A stretch of 64,000 bases of DNA from Paracoccus cavernae (GCA_030410095.1 JAUFRC010000001.1:3056501-3120500); one strand, 5' to 3'. Counted from the first letter of the stretch, positions 1 to 9,459 are shown. The notes: a model not told the origin generated them from the letters alone. Translations and numbers: made by a program.

Positions 1-213
1 AAGGCCACCTCGGCCGGCTGTATCCGCCTCTTCAACCAGGACATCATGGATCTCTTCGACGAGACCCCGATGGGCACCAACGTCAAGGTCCGCAGCCAGG
101 CCGAAAGCATCGCGCTTGAAGGCCGCCAGATTGCGACGCCGGACGGCTACCTGATCCCCGAGGCCGAGGCGCAAGCCGCTGCCGTCGTCCAAGAGGCCGC
201 AGTGCGCAACTGA
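1..213 (+). CDS. L,D-transpeptidase (YkuD family), C-terminal end only
   Basis: The window opens inside this gene, and only the last 70 residues are present. They contain SAGCIRLFNQD, which matches the catalytic cysteine motif (S-x-G-C-x-R) of YkuD-type L,D-transpeptidases. These periplasmic enzymes make 3-3 peptidoglycan cross-links or attach proteins to peptidoglycan. The tail then reads PMGTNVKVRSQAES, also usual for the family. A hairpin followed by T-rich sequence lies just after the stop, so this is probably the last gene of its unit. The substrate cannot be judged from the fragment. Confidence 0.85.
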   Translation, partial: KATSAGCIRLFNQDIMDLFDETPMGTNVKVRSQAESIALEGRQIATPDGYLIPEAEAQAAAVVQEAAVRN

Positions 214-236
214 TCGCGCGCTTCAAACGAAATCCG

Positions 237-276
237 GCGCGCGCCCGAAATGCTCTGGGCGCGCGTCTTGCTTTTC
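237..276 (+). terminator. Rho-independent terminator after the L,D-transpeptidase gene
   Basis: A nine-base stem (cgcgcgccc at 238-246 with gggcgcgcg at 257-265) is followed by tcttgctttt. It sits 24 bases after the stop codon. Confidence 0.65.
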
Positions 277-357
277 AGCATGATGTCGCGTGAATGCCGC
301 GGCGACGGGCAGGGCCCCGGCCCGCCGCGCCGCATTTGTCATGAGGTCCCTTTGTCC

Positions 358-1316
358 GTGTCGCTGCGTCGTTTCATCCTTGCCGCCCTGATCGGCCTGA
401 CCGCCTTGCCTGCCGCGGGCTACGAGGCGATCGATGCGCTTTACGGCATCCCGCTCCGCGCGCAGTGCCGGCCAAAGCCGATCCCGCCACGCGCAAGGAC
501 AGCAAGGAGCGCCGCTGCACCGCCGACGGGCGCTATTGCATAACGTTGACCAATTATATCCCCGATGTCTGCCGCACGATCGAGGATGCCTCGAGCCATC
601 ACGGCATCAACCCCCACTTCCTCGCGCGCCTGCTGTGGAAGGAAAGCCTGTTTGAGCCGAGCGCGGTCAGCCCCGTCGGCGCGCAGGGGATCGCGCAATT
701 CATGCCGGGCACGGCGGATCTCGTCGGCCTCGACGATCCCTTCAACCCCGCCAAGGCAATCGATGCCTCGGCAGGTTATCTGCGCAAGCTGACCGATGGT
801 TTCGGCAATATCGGCCTTGCCGCTGTCGCCTATAACGGCGGCGAGGGCCGCGCCTCGCGCTTCAAAACCACCGGCGGCTCGCTCCCTTGGGAGACGCAGG
901 ATTATGTCGAGGCGATCACCGGCTACAACGCATGGATCTGGCGCGACGAGCCGCCCGAGCCCTCGAAGGTCGACATCCGGCTCGACAAGACCGCAGCCTT
1001 CTACGATGCCTGTGTCACCTTGGCGGGCAACCGCAAGCTCCACGAATTCGAGACGCCCCAGCGCGCTTGGCCCTATGGCGTCATCCTCGCCTCGCATCCG
1101 AGCAAATCTGGGGTCAACCAGCAGATCCAGCGGTTGAACCGGCAATTGCGTCCGATCCTCGGCGGCAAACGGGTGAGCTATGTCCAGCGCCGCCTGAACG
1201 GCTCGCAGCGCCGCGTCTATACGGCGCAGCTCGGCTATAGCAACAAGGGCGAGGCGAATGCCTTTTGCACCCGCTTGCGCAGCCTCGGCGGCCGCTGCCT
1301 CGTGCTCAAGAACTGA
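358..1316 (+). CDS. Secreted lytic murein transglycosylase with C-terminal SPOR-like tail (one frame break)
   Basis: This is a periplasmic enzyme that cleaves the glycan strand of peptidoglycan. The frame starting at GTG 358 encodes a signal peptide (SLRRFILAALIGLTALPAAG) and runs to about 465. There the reading must shift by one missing base into the frame that carries the rest. The SLT domain shows the catalytic glutamate in WKESLF, then GAQGIAQFMPGTA and AVAYNGGEG. The last 40 residues (RRVYTAQLGYSNKGEAN...) resemble a SPOR peptidoglycan-binding repeat, a weaker call. The start is uncertain: TTG 352 is in the same frame, and gagg at 343-346 is the only ribosome-binding candidate. The neighbouring L,D-transpeptidase fits a cell-wall context. 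Confidence 0.85.
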
Positions 1317-1369
1317 GGCGGCGCCAAAGGCCGGCAGCCTTCGCTTTGACACAAATACCTTGCGGGGGT

Positions 1370-1396
1370 GCGGGGGCGCAAAGCCCCCGCTTTTCT
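1370..1396. terminator. Bidirectional terminator between convergent genes
   Basis: The stem gcgggggc (1370-1377) pairs with gcccccgc (1383-1390) around a five-base loop, followed by ttttctt on the plus strand. It lies between the transglycosylase stop and the stop of the leftward binding-protein gene. Confidence 0.7.
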
Positions 1397-1410
1397 TATC
1401 CGCGCGGCTT

Positions 1411-2877
1411 CTATTCGCTCCAGCGCACCGCGCCCAGATCATTGGCGGGCATGGGCGCATTGGCCCAAAGCCCCTCGATCCTGGCATTGGCGACGCCGAT
1501 TTTCGGCAGCTGGAACAGATAGACGTTGACCGCATCATCCGCGATCATCTTTTGCGCGTCCTTGAGCAGCGCCGAGCGCGCCTCGGGCTCCACGGTCTCC
1601 TGCAGCTTGGCCATCAGTGCTTTGAATTCCGGCTTGGCATAGTGGAAGTAATAGCCGTCACGGCCATAGATGCCGATGTCGAGCGGCTCGACATGGCTGA
1701 TGACGGTCAGGTCGAAATCGCCGCCGTTATGGACGGTTTCCAGCCATTGCGCCCATTCCATATTGGTGATCTCGGTCGCGATGCCGACGGCGGCCAGCTC
1801 GGCCGCGATGATCTCTCCGCCGCGCCGCGCATAGGGCGGGGGCAGCGCGAGGCGCAGCTTGAGGCCCGAGACACCCGCCTCGGCCAGCAGCGTCTTGGCC
1901 TGTTCGGGGTCATAGGCCGATTGCGCGGTCAGATCGATGTAATCGGGGTTATGGGGCGCGAAATGGGTGCCGATCGGCGTGCCGTAGCCGAACATCGCGC
2001 CGTCGATGATGTCTTGACGGTTCACCGCATGGGTGATCGCCTGCCGCACCCGCAGATCGTCCAGCGGCGCACGGGTGTTGTTCATCGCAAGGATCGTCTC
2101 GCCCTCGGTGGTGCCGACGATGACCTTGAAGCGCGGATCGGCTTCAAGCTGGGGCAGGGTCTCGACGGCGGGATAGTTCGGGAAGGCATCGACATCTTCG
2201 GCCATGATCGCCGCGAAAGCCGCCGTCGGATCCGATATGAAGCGGAAGGTCGCATCGGTGATCGCGGGCTTCTCGCCCCAATAGCCGTCATAGGCCTGCA
2301 GGCGGATCAGATCGCCCTGACGCCATTCGCCGAAACGGTAGGGGCCGGTGCCGACGGGTTTGGTGGCGATGCCCGCGATGCTGGCCTCGTCGACCATGAC
2401 GGCATCGCCCCAGGCCATCTTGAACGGAAAGCCGCCGTCCGGTCCTTTCAGCGTGACGCGGACGGTCAGCGGGTCCAGCGCCTCGACGGATTGGATGCCG
2501 GTGAACAGCTCTTTCTGGGCATTGGTGCTGTCCGGGGCGCGGGCGCGATCGAGCGAGAAAATCACGTCCTGCGCATCAAAAGCCGCGCCGTCGTGAAAGG
2601 TGACGCCGTCGCGCAGATGGAAGGTATAGACCTTGCCGCCCTCGGTGACATCCCAGCTTGCCGCGAGCCGGGCTGGACCGAGCCGTCCGGCGCGATCCGT
2701 GTCAGCCCTCGAAAAGATTGGCATAGACGACTTCGTCAACGGCTGCGGCAGCACCTTCGGTCGGGTTGAGGTTCGGCGGTTCGAGCACCATGCCGAGGGT
2801 GATCTGGGTCGGGGCGGCAAAGGCCGCGCCGGTGGAAACCGCCAGAATGGCGGCGGCAAGCGTTGATCTGGCGAACA
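1411..2877 (-). CDS. ABC transporter substrate-binding protein, peptide/nickel family 5 (one frame break)
   Basis: This is a periplasmic solute-binding protein of the DppA/OppA type (SBP_bac_5). The start at 2877 gives a clear signal peptide (MFARSTLAAAILAVSTGAAFA) and the mature start PTQITLGMVLEPPNLNPTEG. Near 2700 one base is missing, and the remaining 430 residues follow in another frame. They include LAASWDVTEGG, YTFHLRDGVTFHDG and VGTGPYRF, all typical of the family. No permease or ATPase gene lies beside it, so it is an orphan here and its ligand (peptide, opine or other) cannot be inferred. The leftward gene ends convergent to the transglycosylase. Confidence 0.85.
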   Translation of the reverse strand, partial: CSPDQRLPPPFWRFPPARPLPPRPRSPSAWCSNRRTSTRPKVLPQPLTKSSMPIFSRADTDRAGRLGPARLAASWDVTEGGKVYTFHLRDGVTFHDGAAFDAQDVIFSLDRARAPDSTNAQKELFTGIQSVEALDPLTVRVTLKGPDGGFPFKMAWGDAVMVDEASIAGIATKPVGTGPYRFGEWRQGDLIRLQAYDGYWGEKPAITDATFRFISDPTAAFAAIMAEDVDAFPNYPAVETLPQLEADPRFKVIVGTTEGETILAMNNTRAPLDDLRVRQAITHAVNRQDIIDGAMFGYGTPIGTHFAPHNPDYIDLTAQSAYDPEQAKTLLAEAGVSGLKLRLALPPPYARRGGEIIAAELAAVGIATEITNMEWAQWLETVHNGGDFDLTVISHVEPLDIGIYGRDGYYFHYAKPEFKALMAKLQETVEPEARSALLKDAQKMIADDAVNVYLFQLPKIGVANARIEGLWANAPMPANDLGAVRWSE

Positions 2878-2898
2878 TGAGGCCCCCTCGCAATCTTT

Positions 2899-2916
2899 GC
2901 CCGCATCTTTGCGGGC
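2899..2916. other. Short hairpin between pcs and the binding-protein gene
   Basis: gcccgc (2899-2904) pairs with gcgggc (2911-2916) around atcttt. It has no T-run on either strand, so termination is doubtful. It lies in the 5' leader of the binding-protein gene and just after the pcs stop. Confidence 0.3.
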
Positions 2917-2930
2917 TCGGGGCCTGCGGA

Positions 2931-3622
2931 TCAAGTGCGCGGTTCGGTCAGCTGCTGGACAAAACCGGCGCACATCAGCCAAAGCGAGGTGATCACGAGA
3001 CCCCAATGCGCCCAGCTTTCCGGGTGGAAATCGACCGCTACCGCCCAGCCCGCGAAAAGACCCAGCCTGCCGTCATCGGCAGCGAGACCAGCCGCCAGCG
3101 CGTGGTGCGCACGGGGTGGATGAATTTCACATTGGTGAACATCGTCACCGTCAGCACGATCACCAGCAGCAGGCTGACCCACCACACCGGCTTCAGCGCG
3201 AACAGCACGAGCACCAGCATGTTCCAGCAGGCCGGAAAGCCCGCAAAGGAATAGTCGCGCGTTTTCATGCGCGTATCGGCAAAGTACAGCACGCTGCCAT
3301 AGACGATGGCGATGATCGCCAGCCAACCCGTCCATCCCGGCAGCAGCCCCGACATGAAGAGCGCATAGGCGGGGATGAAGACATAGGTCAGGTAGTCGAC
3401 GATCATGTCCATGATCACGCCGTCATAGGTCGGCCAGTTCTTCTTGACGTCGAAATGGCGTGCGAGCGGCCCGTCTACTCCGTCAACGATCAGCGCGACC
3501 AGAAGCCAGAGAAACATCTTCGACCATTCGCCCTGCACCGCGGCCAGCATGGCGAGCATCGACAAAACCGCGCCGGTGGCGGTCAGAAGATGGACGGAGA
3601 GGGCTTTGAGGCGAGGGGTCAT
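2931..3622 (-). CDS. pcs: Phosphatidylcholine synthase (CDP-diacylglycerol-choline phosphatidyltransferase; one frame break)
   Basis: This integral membrane enzyme joins choline to CDP-diacylglycerol to make phosphatidylcholine in one step, the Pcs route of host-associated and photosynthetic alphaproteobacteria. The CDP-alcohol phosphatidyltransferase signature is visible as DGVDGPLAR followed by YDGVIMDMIVDY, with the spaced aspartates. Several hydrophobic helices follow (FIPAYALFMSGLL, WLAIIAIVYGSVLYF, LLLVIVLTVTMF). Near 3050 one base is missing; the last 40 residues (WAHWGLVITSLWLMCAGFVQQL) continue in the other frame to the stop at 2931. The total of about 231 residues is usual for Pcs. 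The related PgsA/PssA families are less likely because of the length and the WPTYDGVIMDM context. Confidence 0.85.
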
Positions 3623-3742
3623 GATGAATTACTTTTGTTACCGATGGGTGATGGTCGCAAGTCCGACAACCGTTTTGGCTGCAATCGTCACGCAATTGAC
3701 GCATTAGCGCATCACATGGCCCGCTGTCATGCCGCGAATTCG

Positions 3743-4617
3743 TTAGGATGCGAACTCTTCGCGGTGGTAGCCCTGCAAATACAACAGCGCGGTCAGATCG
3801 CCGTGGTTGACGCGCAGCTTGGCCTGGGCCGCGACCGAGGGCTTGGCATGGAGAGCGACACCCGCTCCCGCAAGCTGGATCATGGCCAGATCATTCGCGC
3901 CGTCGCCGACCGCAATCGCCTGTTCGACCCCGAGGCCGAGGCGGTCGGTGATCTCGCGCAGGGCCTCGACCTTGGCGGCGCTGCCGAGGATCGGACGGGC
4001 GACCTCGCCGGTCAGGATGCCGTCTTTGGCGTAAAGGACATTGGCGCGGTTCTCGTCGAAACCCAGTTTCGCGGCGATCGGGCCGGTGAAAACCGTGAAC
4101 CCGCCCGAGACCAGCGCGGAATAGGCGCCCTTGGCGCGCATGGTGGCCAGCAGGGCCGGACCGCCGGCAGCAAGGGTGATGCGCGAGGCCAGAACCTCGT
4201 CCACGACTGATTCGCTCAGCCCCGCGAGGAGGCCGACGCGTTCGTTCAGGGCCTCGTCGAAGTTCAGCTCGCCATTCATCGCGCGCGCCGTGATCGCCGC
4301 GACACGCGCACCGACACCGGCGAAATCAGCCAGCTCGTCGATGCATTCCTGATTGATCATGGTCGATCCATATCGGCGATCAGGACGGATTTGGCGCGCC
4401 CTTCGCTGGTCTGGATCGCGAGATCGAAGCCTTCGGCCTGAAGCTGTGCCCAGGCCTCCCAGAAATCGGCAGGCGCGGATTGCACCGCGAATTCCGCAGC
4501 GATTCCAGTGTCGAGCCAACGCGTCCCGCCTGCGTTCCAGCGGCTTCTGAGCGCGTCGATACGGGCCTGGCGCAGGTCGGCGCGGCTGGGTGCGGCAAGG
4601 ATGCTGACGGTGAACAT
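3743..4617 (-). CDS. serB: Phosphoserine phosphatase SerB (one frame break in the active-site motif)
   Basis: This cytosolic HAD-family enzyme performs the last step of serine synthesis, phosphoserine to serine. The N-terminal 80 residues (start MFTVSILAAPSR at 4617) form the regulatory region seen in alphaproteobacterial SerB. The catalytic motif should read DMDSTMIN, but one base is missing at about 4369, so the frame stops just after DMD. The other frame resumes with STMINQECIDELADFAG. Motif II is SGGFTVF, and the metal-binding loop is GDGANDLAM. About 291 residues in all. It diverges from serC-serA, so all three steps of the phosphorylated serine pathway lie together. The break exactly inside the nucleophile motif argues for a sequence error, since nothing else in the gene has decayed. 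Confidence 0.9.
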
Positions 4618-4760
4618 GGCGCCTCCGGTACGGCCAGAATTTGCGCTTGGCCTAATCGAAAGGGGGCGGCCTTGCCAGCAAAATGCCGCGCGGGAGCCGA
4701 AAATGCCGCATGTGCAAATACGGTGAATTTTTTCTTGCGCGACGTGGGGCGGAGGTTTAA

Positions 4761-4817
4761 CCCAGTCAGTGGGACACCTCACCCCAACGTGAGGCTTTTA
4801 CCTGGAAGGGTAGTATC
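4761..4817 (+). promoter_or_regulatory. Candidate serC RNA motif (leader hairpins before serC)
   Basis: The serC leader holds two stem-loops. The first is ccca (4761-4764) with tggg (4770-4773). The second is cctcac (4777-4782) with gtgagg (4789-4794), followed by ctttta and then the ribosome-binding site ggaaggg (4804-4810). A conserved serC RNA motif upstream of serC-serA is known from alphaproteobacteria, and the position and two-hairpin layout agree with it. I have not aligned it to the model. It may sense serine-pathway state by masking or exposing the ribosome-binding site. Confidence 0.55.
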
Positions 4818-5963
4818 ATGACTGCACAGACTCCGGCTACGCGGCCGGCCAATCCGCGTTTTTCCTCGGGCCCTTGCGCCAAAATCCCCGGTTTTGATTT
4901 GACGATGCTTTCCGATGCGCCTTTGGGCCGCTCGCATCGCTCGACCGTCGGGAAAGCAAAATTGGCCGAGGCCATTGATCTTACCCGTGAAATTCTGAAC
5001 GTGCCTGCGGATTACCGCATCGGCATCGTCCCCGCTTCCGATACCGGCGCTGTGGAAATGGCGCTCTGGTCGCTTCTGGGCGCACGTCCCGTCGAGATGC
5101 TGGCATGGGAGAGCTTCGGCGAAGGCTGGGTCACCGATGTGGTGAAACAGCTGAAACTGGACGCCACCACCCGCAAAGCCGATTACGGCCATATCGTCGA
5201 TTTCGAGGATGTCGATTTCGACAAGGATGTCGTTTTCACCTGGAACGGGACGACTTCGGGCGTGCGTGTCCCCAATGGCGACAAGATCCCCGCGGATCGC
5301 GCCGGTCTGACCATCTGCGACGCGACCTCGGCCGCTTTCGCGATGGATCTGCCCTTCGACAAGCTCGATGTGGTGACGTTCAGCTGGCAGAAAGTGCTGG
5401 GCGGAGAGGGTGCGCATGGCGTCCTGATCCTGAGCCCGCGCGCGGTCGAGCGTCTGGAAAGCTATGTGCCGGCATGGCCGATGCCCAAGATCTTCCGCAT
5501 GACCAAAGGCGGCAAGCTGATCGAGGGCATCTTCAAGGGCGAGACGATCAACACGCCGTCGATGCTGTGTGTCGAGGATTATCTGGTCGCGCTGAAATGG
5601 GCGCAGGCTCTGGGCGGCAAAGACGCGCTGATCGCGCGTTCGGATGCCAATGCCAAAGCCATCCGCGACTTCATCGCGACCCGCGACTGGATCGCCGATC
5701 TGGCGGTCGATCCGGCGACGGCCTCGAATACCTCGGTCTGCCTGCGCTTTACCGATGCGCGCATCAAGGACGGAGCGGCTTTCGCCAAAGCCGTCGCGAA
5801 ACGGCTGGAGAAAGAGGGCGTGGCTCTTGACGCCGGTGCTTACCGCGATGCGCCTGCCGGTCTGCGGATCTGGTGCGGCGCGACGATCGAGACTTCCGAT
5901 GTCGCGGCTTTGATGCCCTGGATCGAATATGCCTTCGAGGCTGAGATCGCGGCCCAAGGCTGA
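4818..5963 (+). CDS. serC: Phosphoserine aminotransferase
   Basis: This cytosolic PLP enzyme converts 3-phosphohydroxypyruvate and glutamate to phosphoserine, the second step of serine synthesis. The gene is uninterrupted: 381 residues beginning [22 protein letters not shown]. The PLP-binding lysine is in [13 protein letters not shown], and the cofactor loop is near [15 protein letters not shown]. Its N-terminal [11 protein letters not shown] and its length match the alphaproteobacterial SerC subgroup. The ATG has ggaaggg 8 bases upstream. serA follows 120 bases later on the same strand. Confidence 0.95.
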   Translation: MTAQTPATRPANPRFSSGPCAKIPGFDLTMLSDAPLGRSHRSTVGKAKLAEAIDLTREILNVPADYRIGIVPASDTGAVEMALWSLLGARPVEMLAWESFGEGWVTDVVKQLKLDATTRKADYGHIVDFEDVDFDKDVVFTWNGTTSGVRVPNGDKIPADRAGLTICDATSAAFAMDLPFDKLDVVTFSWQKVLGGEGAHGVLILSPRAVERLESYVPAWPMPKIFRMTKGGKLIEGIFKGETINTPSMLCVEDYLVALKWAQALGGKDALIARSDANAKAIRDFIATRDWIADLAVDPATASNTSVCLRFTDARIKDGAAFAKAVAKRLEKEGVALDAGAYRDAPAGLRIWCGATIETSDVAALMPWIEYAFEAEIAAQG

Positions 5964-5982
5964 CAGATCGGCCCGCGTGAGG

Positions 5983-5999
5983 CCGGGGGCCAGCCCCGG
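5983..5999 (+). other. GC hairpin between serC and serA
   Basis: ccgggg (5983-5988) pairs with ccccgg (5994-5999). There is no T-run, so it is more likely a stability or attenuation element between cistrons than a full terminator. Confidence 0.3.
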
Positions 6000-6083
6000 A
6001 CCCCGGGGTAGTTACCTGATGAAGAAATTGCAGCACGGGGGAACGATTCCCCGCTCGGATCTGCTTACCCAAAGGATAGAGAG

Positions 6084-7673
6084 ATGCCCAAGGTTCTCGT
6101 TTCGGACAAGCTTTCGGAAACCGCCGTCCAGATCTTCCGTGATCGCGGCGTCGAGGTGGATTATCTGCCCGATGTCGGCAAGGACAAAGAAAAACTGGCC
6201 GAAATCATCGGCAATTACGACGGTCTGGCCATCCGCTCGGCCACCAAAGTGACCGAGAAGCTGCTGGAAAGCGCGACCAATCTCAAGGTGATCGGCCGCG
6301 CCGGTATCGGGGTTGATAACGTCGATATTCCGGCGGCCTCGAAAAAGGGCGTGATCGTGATGAACACGCCGTTCGGCAACTCGGTCACCACGGCCGAACA
6401 TGCGATCGCGCTGATGTTTGCGGTGGCGCGCCAGCTGCCCGAGGCGAGCGCCTCGACCCATCAGGGCAAATGGGAGAAGAGCCGCTTCATGGGTGTCGAG
6501 GTCTTCAACAAGACCTTGGGCATCATCGGTGCGGGCAATATCGGTTCGATCGTGATCGACCGCGCGCTTGGTTTGCGCATGAAGGTTCTGGCCTATGACC
6601 CCTTCCTCTCGGAAGAGCGTGCGCTCGAACTGGGCGTGAAGAAGGTCGAGCTGGACGAGATGCTCGCCAAGGCCGATTTCATCACGCTGCATGTGCCGCT
6701 GACCGAAAAGACCCGCAATATCCTGTCGCGCGAAAACCTCGCGAAGACCAAGAAGGGTGTGCGCATCATCAACGCAGCGCGCGGCGGTCTGATCGACGAG
6801 GAGGCATTGGCCGAGCTGCTGAAGTCGGGCCATGTCGCCGGTGCCGCGCTTGACGTTTTCGCGACCGAACCCGCGACGGAAAGCCCGCTGTTTGGTCTGC
6901 CCAACGTCGTCGTGACCCCGCATCTGGGTGCCTCGACCAATGAGGCGCAGGAGAATGTGGCGCTTCAGGTGGCCGAGCAGATGGCCGATTACCTGCTGAC
7001 CGGTGCGGTGCAGAACGCGCTGAACATGCCTTCGGTCACTGCCGAAGAGGCCGCGATCATGGGGCCGTGGATCAAGCTTGCGGGCTATCTCGGCAGCTTT
7101 GTCGGCCAGATGACGGACGAGGCGATCACGGCGGTGAATATCCTGTATGACGGTGTCGTGTCCGAGATGAACCTCAATGCGCTGAATGCGGCGGTGATTG
7201 CGGGGATGATGAAAGTCGTCAATCCCGACGTGAACATGGTCTCGGCCCCGATCGTCGCCAAAGAGCGTGGCGTGCAGCTGGCGACCACGCATCAGGACAA
7301 GCAGGGCATTTTCGACGGCTATATCAAGGTGACCGTCGTCACCGAAAAGCGCGAGCGTTCGGTTGCGGGCACGGTCTTCTCGGACGGCAAGCCGCGGTTC
7401 ATCCAGATCCGCGGGATCAACGTCGATGCCGAGATCGGCGAGAACATGCTTTATACCCGCAACAAGGACGTACCGGGCGTGATCGGCGCTTTGGGGACGG
7501 TTCTGGGCGATCTGGGCGTGAACATCGCCAACTTCACCCTTGGCCGCACCAAGCAGGGCGATGACGCGATCGCGATTCTCTATCTTGATGAACCGATCCG
7601 TGCGGAAGTGCTTGCCACTTTGCAAAAGACCGGCAAATTCTTGCAGGTCAAGCCGATGCGCTTCGAGGTCTGA
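6084..7673 (+). CDS. serA: D-3-phosphoglycerate dehydrogenase
   Basis: This NAD-dependent enzyme starts serine synthesis by oxidising 3-phosphoglycerate to phosphohydroxypyruvate. It has 529 uninterrupted residues, the long type with an intervening domain and a C-terminal ACT domain. Visible parts are the Rossmann motif GIIGAGNIGS, the catalytic arginine region NAARGGLIDEEAL, the catalytic histidine in TPHLGAST, and the ACT segment VPGVIGALGTVLGDLGVNIANFTLGR. The ACT domain suggests feedback by serine, as known for the family. ATG 6084 has agagag just upstream. A bulged terminator hairpin follows at 7699. Confidence 0.95.
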   Translation: MPKVLVSDKLSETAVQIFRDRGVEVDYLPDVGKDKEKLAEIIGNYDGLAIRSATKVTEKLLESATNLKVIGRAGIGVDNVDIPAASKKGVIVMNTPFGNSVTTAEHAIALMFAVARQLPEASASTHQGKWEKSRFMGVEVFNKTLGIIGAGNIGSIVIDRALGLRMKVLAYDPFLSEERALELGVKKVELDEMLAKADFITLHVPLTEKTRNILSRENLAKTKKGVRIINAARGGLIDEEALAELLKSGHVAGAALDVFATEPATESPLFGLPNVVVTPHLGASTNEAQENVALQVAEQMADYLLTGAVQNALNMPSVTAEEAAIMGPWIKLAGYLGSFVGQMTDEAITAVNILYDGVVSEMNLNALNAAVIAGMMKVVNPDVNMVSAPIVAKERGVQLATTHQDKQGIFDGYIKVTVVTEKRERSVAGTVFSDGKPRFIQIRGINVDAEIGENMLYTRNKDVPGVIGALGTVLGDLGVNIANFTLGRTKQGDDAIAILYLDEPIRAEVLATLQKTGKFLQVKPMRFEV

Positions 7674-7698
7674 GCCTTTTCGCATCGCTGTCGGAACC

Positions 7699-7732
7699 AG
7701 CCCCTCGCCCGGACGTTGGCGGGGGCTTCATT
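7699..7732 (+). terminator. Terminator after serA
   Basis: agcccctcgcc (7699-7709) pairs with ggcgggggct (7718-7727) with one bulged base, followed by tcatt. The T-run is short, so efficiency is uncertain. Confidence 0.5.
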
Positions 7733-7746
7733 ATGGAAGGGTGGCC

Positions 7747-8483
7747 ATGCGGGTCTTTGCGATCGGCGATATTCACGGCGAGATCGACAAGCTGAAGGCG
7801 TTGCACGAGCAAATCGCGCGCTTTGGCGGGGCGGATGCGCGCATCATCCACGTCGGCGACCTGCTGGATCGCGGCCCCGATTCCGCGCAGTCGTCGATTA
7901 TCTGCGCGAAGGTCTGGCGAAGGGGCGCGACTGGATCGTCCTCAAAGGCAATCACGACCGTTTCCTGCCGAACTTTCTTTACGAGCCCGACTGGATCGAT
8001 CCGGGGCTGAGCTCGGGGGCGCATTGGGTCGATCACGAGGGCTTGGGCGCGGCGGCCACTTTGGCAAGCTATGGCGTCAGTGCGGGGCAGGAGCGCGCCG
8101 CGCTGCACGAGCAGGCGCTGAAAGCCGTGCCCGCCGACCATGCGCAATGGCTCGATCACCTGCCGCTTTATCACGAGGAGCCGGGCGCGCTTTTCGTTCA
8201 TGCCGGCATCCGTCCGGGCATTGCGATCGAGGATCAGCGCGAGCAGGATCTGTTGTGGATCCGGCAGGGCTTTCTCGATAACGTGGAGGATCACGGCCGG
8301 CTGGTCGTTCATGGCCATACGCCGGTCAAAGAGGTCCAGCATCTCGGCAACCGCCTTGCCATCGATACCGGCGCGGTTTTCGGCGGCAAGCTGAGCGCGG
8401 TCGCGTTGGACGACAAGGGCGTGAGTCTTCTGGGCGAGGACGGTTTCGCGCCGCTTCTGCCCGCAATGCGGGTGCAGGCATGA
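7747..8483 (+). CDS. PPP-family metallophosphoesterase (serine/threonine phosphatase-like; one frame break)
   Basis: This is a cytosolic calcineurin-like phosphoesterase. It starts at ATG 7747 with MRVFAIGDIHGE, and the three metal-binding motifs are present: GDIHG, GDLLDRGPDS and KGNHDR. The first two are in one frame; one base is missing near 7886, and the third motif follows in the next frame, running to 8483. Later FVHAGIRPG and VVHGHTP supply the remaining metal-site histidines. About 246 residues matches bacterial protein-serine/threonine or diadenosine-tetraphosphate phosphatases, and the sequence does not separate these. The stop overlaps the start of creA by four bases (ATGA), so the two are co-translated. 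Confidence 0.85.
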
Positions 8484-8959
8484 GGGCTGTGGTTTTGGCG
8501 GCGGCGCTTTTGGGCCTTGCAGGCGGGGCGCGTGCGGAGGTCGTCGGCAAGGTTGGGGTCGACTGGACCGGAAACGACATTCTGGTCGAGGCTTTCGCCG
8601 ATCCCAAAGTGTCGGGCGTGACCTGCCATCTCGCCTATTTCTCGCGCTCGATGATGGACCGCGTTTTTCAGGGGAACTGGTTCGAGGATCCGTCGAACTC
8701 CGCGATCGAATGCAGCCAGACCGGCGCGGTTGTGGTGGGCGATATCGCCCGCGGCCCTGCGGGGGAGGATGTCTTTTCCGAAGGCCGCTCGCTGATTTTC
8801 AAATCCTTGCGGGTCAAACGGATCTATGACGAGGAAAATCAGGTGCTGATCTATCTGTCCCATGCCGACGAGCTGTCGGGCGGATCGGCGAAAATGGCGA
8901 TATCGACGGTGCCGCTGGCCTTGCCGGGCGAAGATGTCGCGCTGCCGGAAGGGCAGTAA
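8480..8959 (+). CDS. creA: CreA family secreted protein
   Basis: This is a small exported protein of 159 residues with a clear signal peptide (MRAVVLAAALLGLAGGARA, then EVVGKVGVDW). The CreA hallmarks are visible: DPKVSGVTCHLAYFSR with the first cysteine, and SAIECSQTG with the second, probably a disulfide pair, then SEGRSLIFKSLRVKRIYD. The family is widespread in proteobacteria but its molecular role is not established. Its start overlaps the phosphatase stop, and hspQ follows 12 bases after its own stop, so the three genes probably form one transcript. Confidence 0.85.
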   Translation: MRAVVLAAALLGLAGGARAEVVGKVGVDWTGNDILVEAFADPKVSGVTCHLAYFSRSMMDRVFQGNWFEDPSNSAIECSQTGAVVVGDIARGPAGEDVFSEGRSLIFKSLRVKRIYDEENQVLIYLSHADELSGGSAKMAISTVPLALPGEDVALPEGQ

Positions 8960-8971
8960 GGAGGGGAGCCC

Positions 8972-9403
8972 ATGTCTCATACGAAGGTGTCGCCGGTTGT
9001 GCCAAACCTGCAAGAGAGTGGACATAAGGCTGATGCGGCGGTATTTGGAGCCGCATCGGGAAAGAGAATGATGCAAGAATCGTCGAAAGTCGCGAAATAC
9101 AATTTGGGCCAGGTGGTCCGGCATCGCGAGCATCCGTTCCGTGGTGTGGTGTTCGACGTCGATCCGGAATTCGCCAATACCGAGGAATGGTACGAATCCA
9201 TTCCCGAAGATTCCCGGCCCGCGCGCAACCAGCCTTTCTACCATCTCTATGCCGAGACCGAGGCGACCTATTACGTTGCCTATGTCTCGGAGCAGAATCT
9301 GGTCCCCGATGTTTCGGGCGAACCGCTGGAGCATCCCGAAGTGGCGGAAATGTTCGGCGAATTCGTTGATGGCCGTTACCCGCTGCCCTTCAGCCTGAAC
9401 TGA
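8972..9403 (+). CDS. hspQ: Heat shock protein HspQ (hemimethylated-DNA-binding/YccV family)
   Basis: HspQ is a small cytosolic protein of the YccV fold, known in enterobacteria as a heat-shock factor and Lon specificity enhancer. The conserved core is KYNLGQVVRHREHPFRGVVFD, then NTEEWYESIPED and QPFYHLYAE. Two starts are possible. ATG 8972 has a strong ribosome-binding site (aaggagggg) five bases upstream and gives 143 residues. ATG 9068 or 9071 gives about 111 residues, nearer the usual family length. I chose 8972 because of the ribosome-binding site; the extra 32 residues look unstructured. Confidence 0.85.
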   Translation: MSHTKVSPVVPNLQESGHKADAAVFGAASGKRMMQESSKVAKYNLGQVVRHREHPFRGVVFDVDPEFANTEEWYESIPEDSRPARNQPFYHLYAETEATYYVAYVSEQNLVPDVSGEPLEHPEVAEMFGEFVDGRYPLPFSLN

Positions 9404-9459
9404 CCGCGCAAACGGCCGCGCGGCGGTGGCGATCTGCCGCAAGGGCGACGGCCTCTGCC

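Noticed and set aside
441..1538. Long leftward open frame opposite the lytic transglycosylase
   Set aside because: It mirrors the codon positions of a recognisable gene, has no family motifs and is explained by high GC.
1258..2769. 503-residue rightward frame opposite the binding-protein gene
   Set aside because: The leftward frame has a signal peptide and clear family motifs; this one is its antisense shadow.
4360..4380. Programmed frameshift inside the serB active site
   Set aside because: No slippery heptamer with downstream structure is evident, and identical one-base losses occur throughout the window.
4779..7685. Long leftward frames opposite serC and serA
   Set aside because: Both sense genes are intact with catalytic motifs; the antisense frames carry none.
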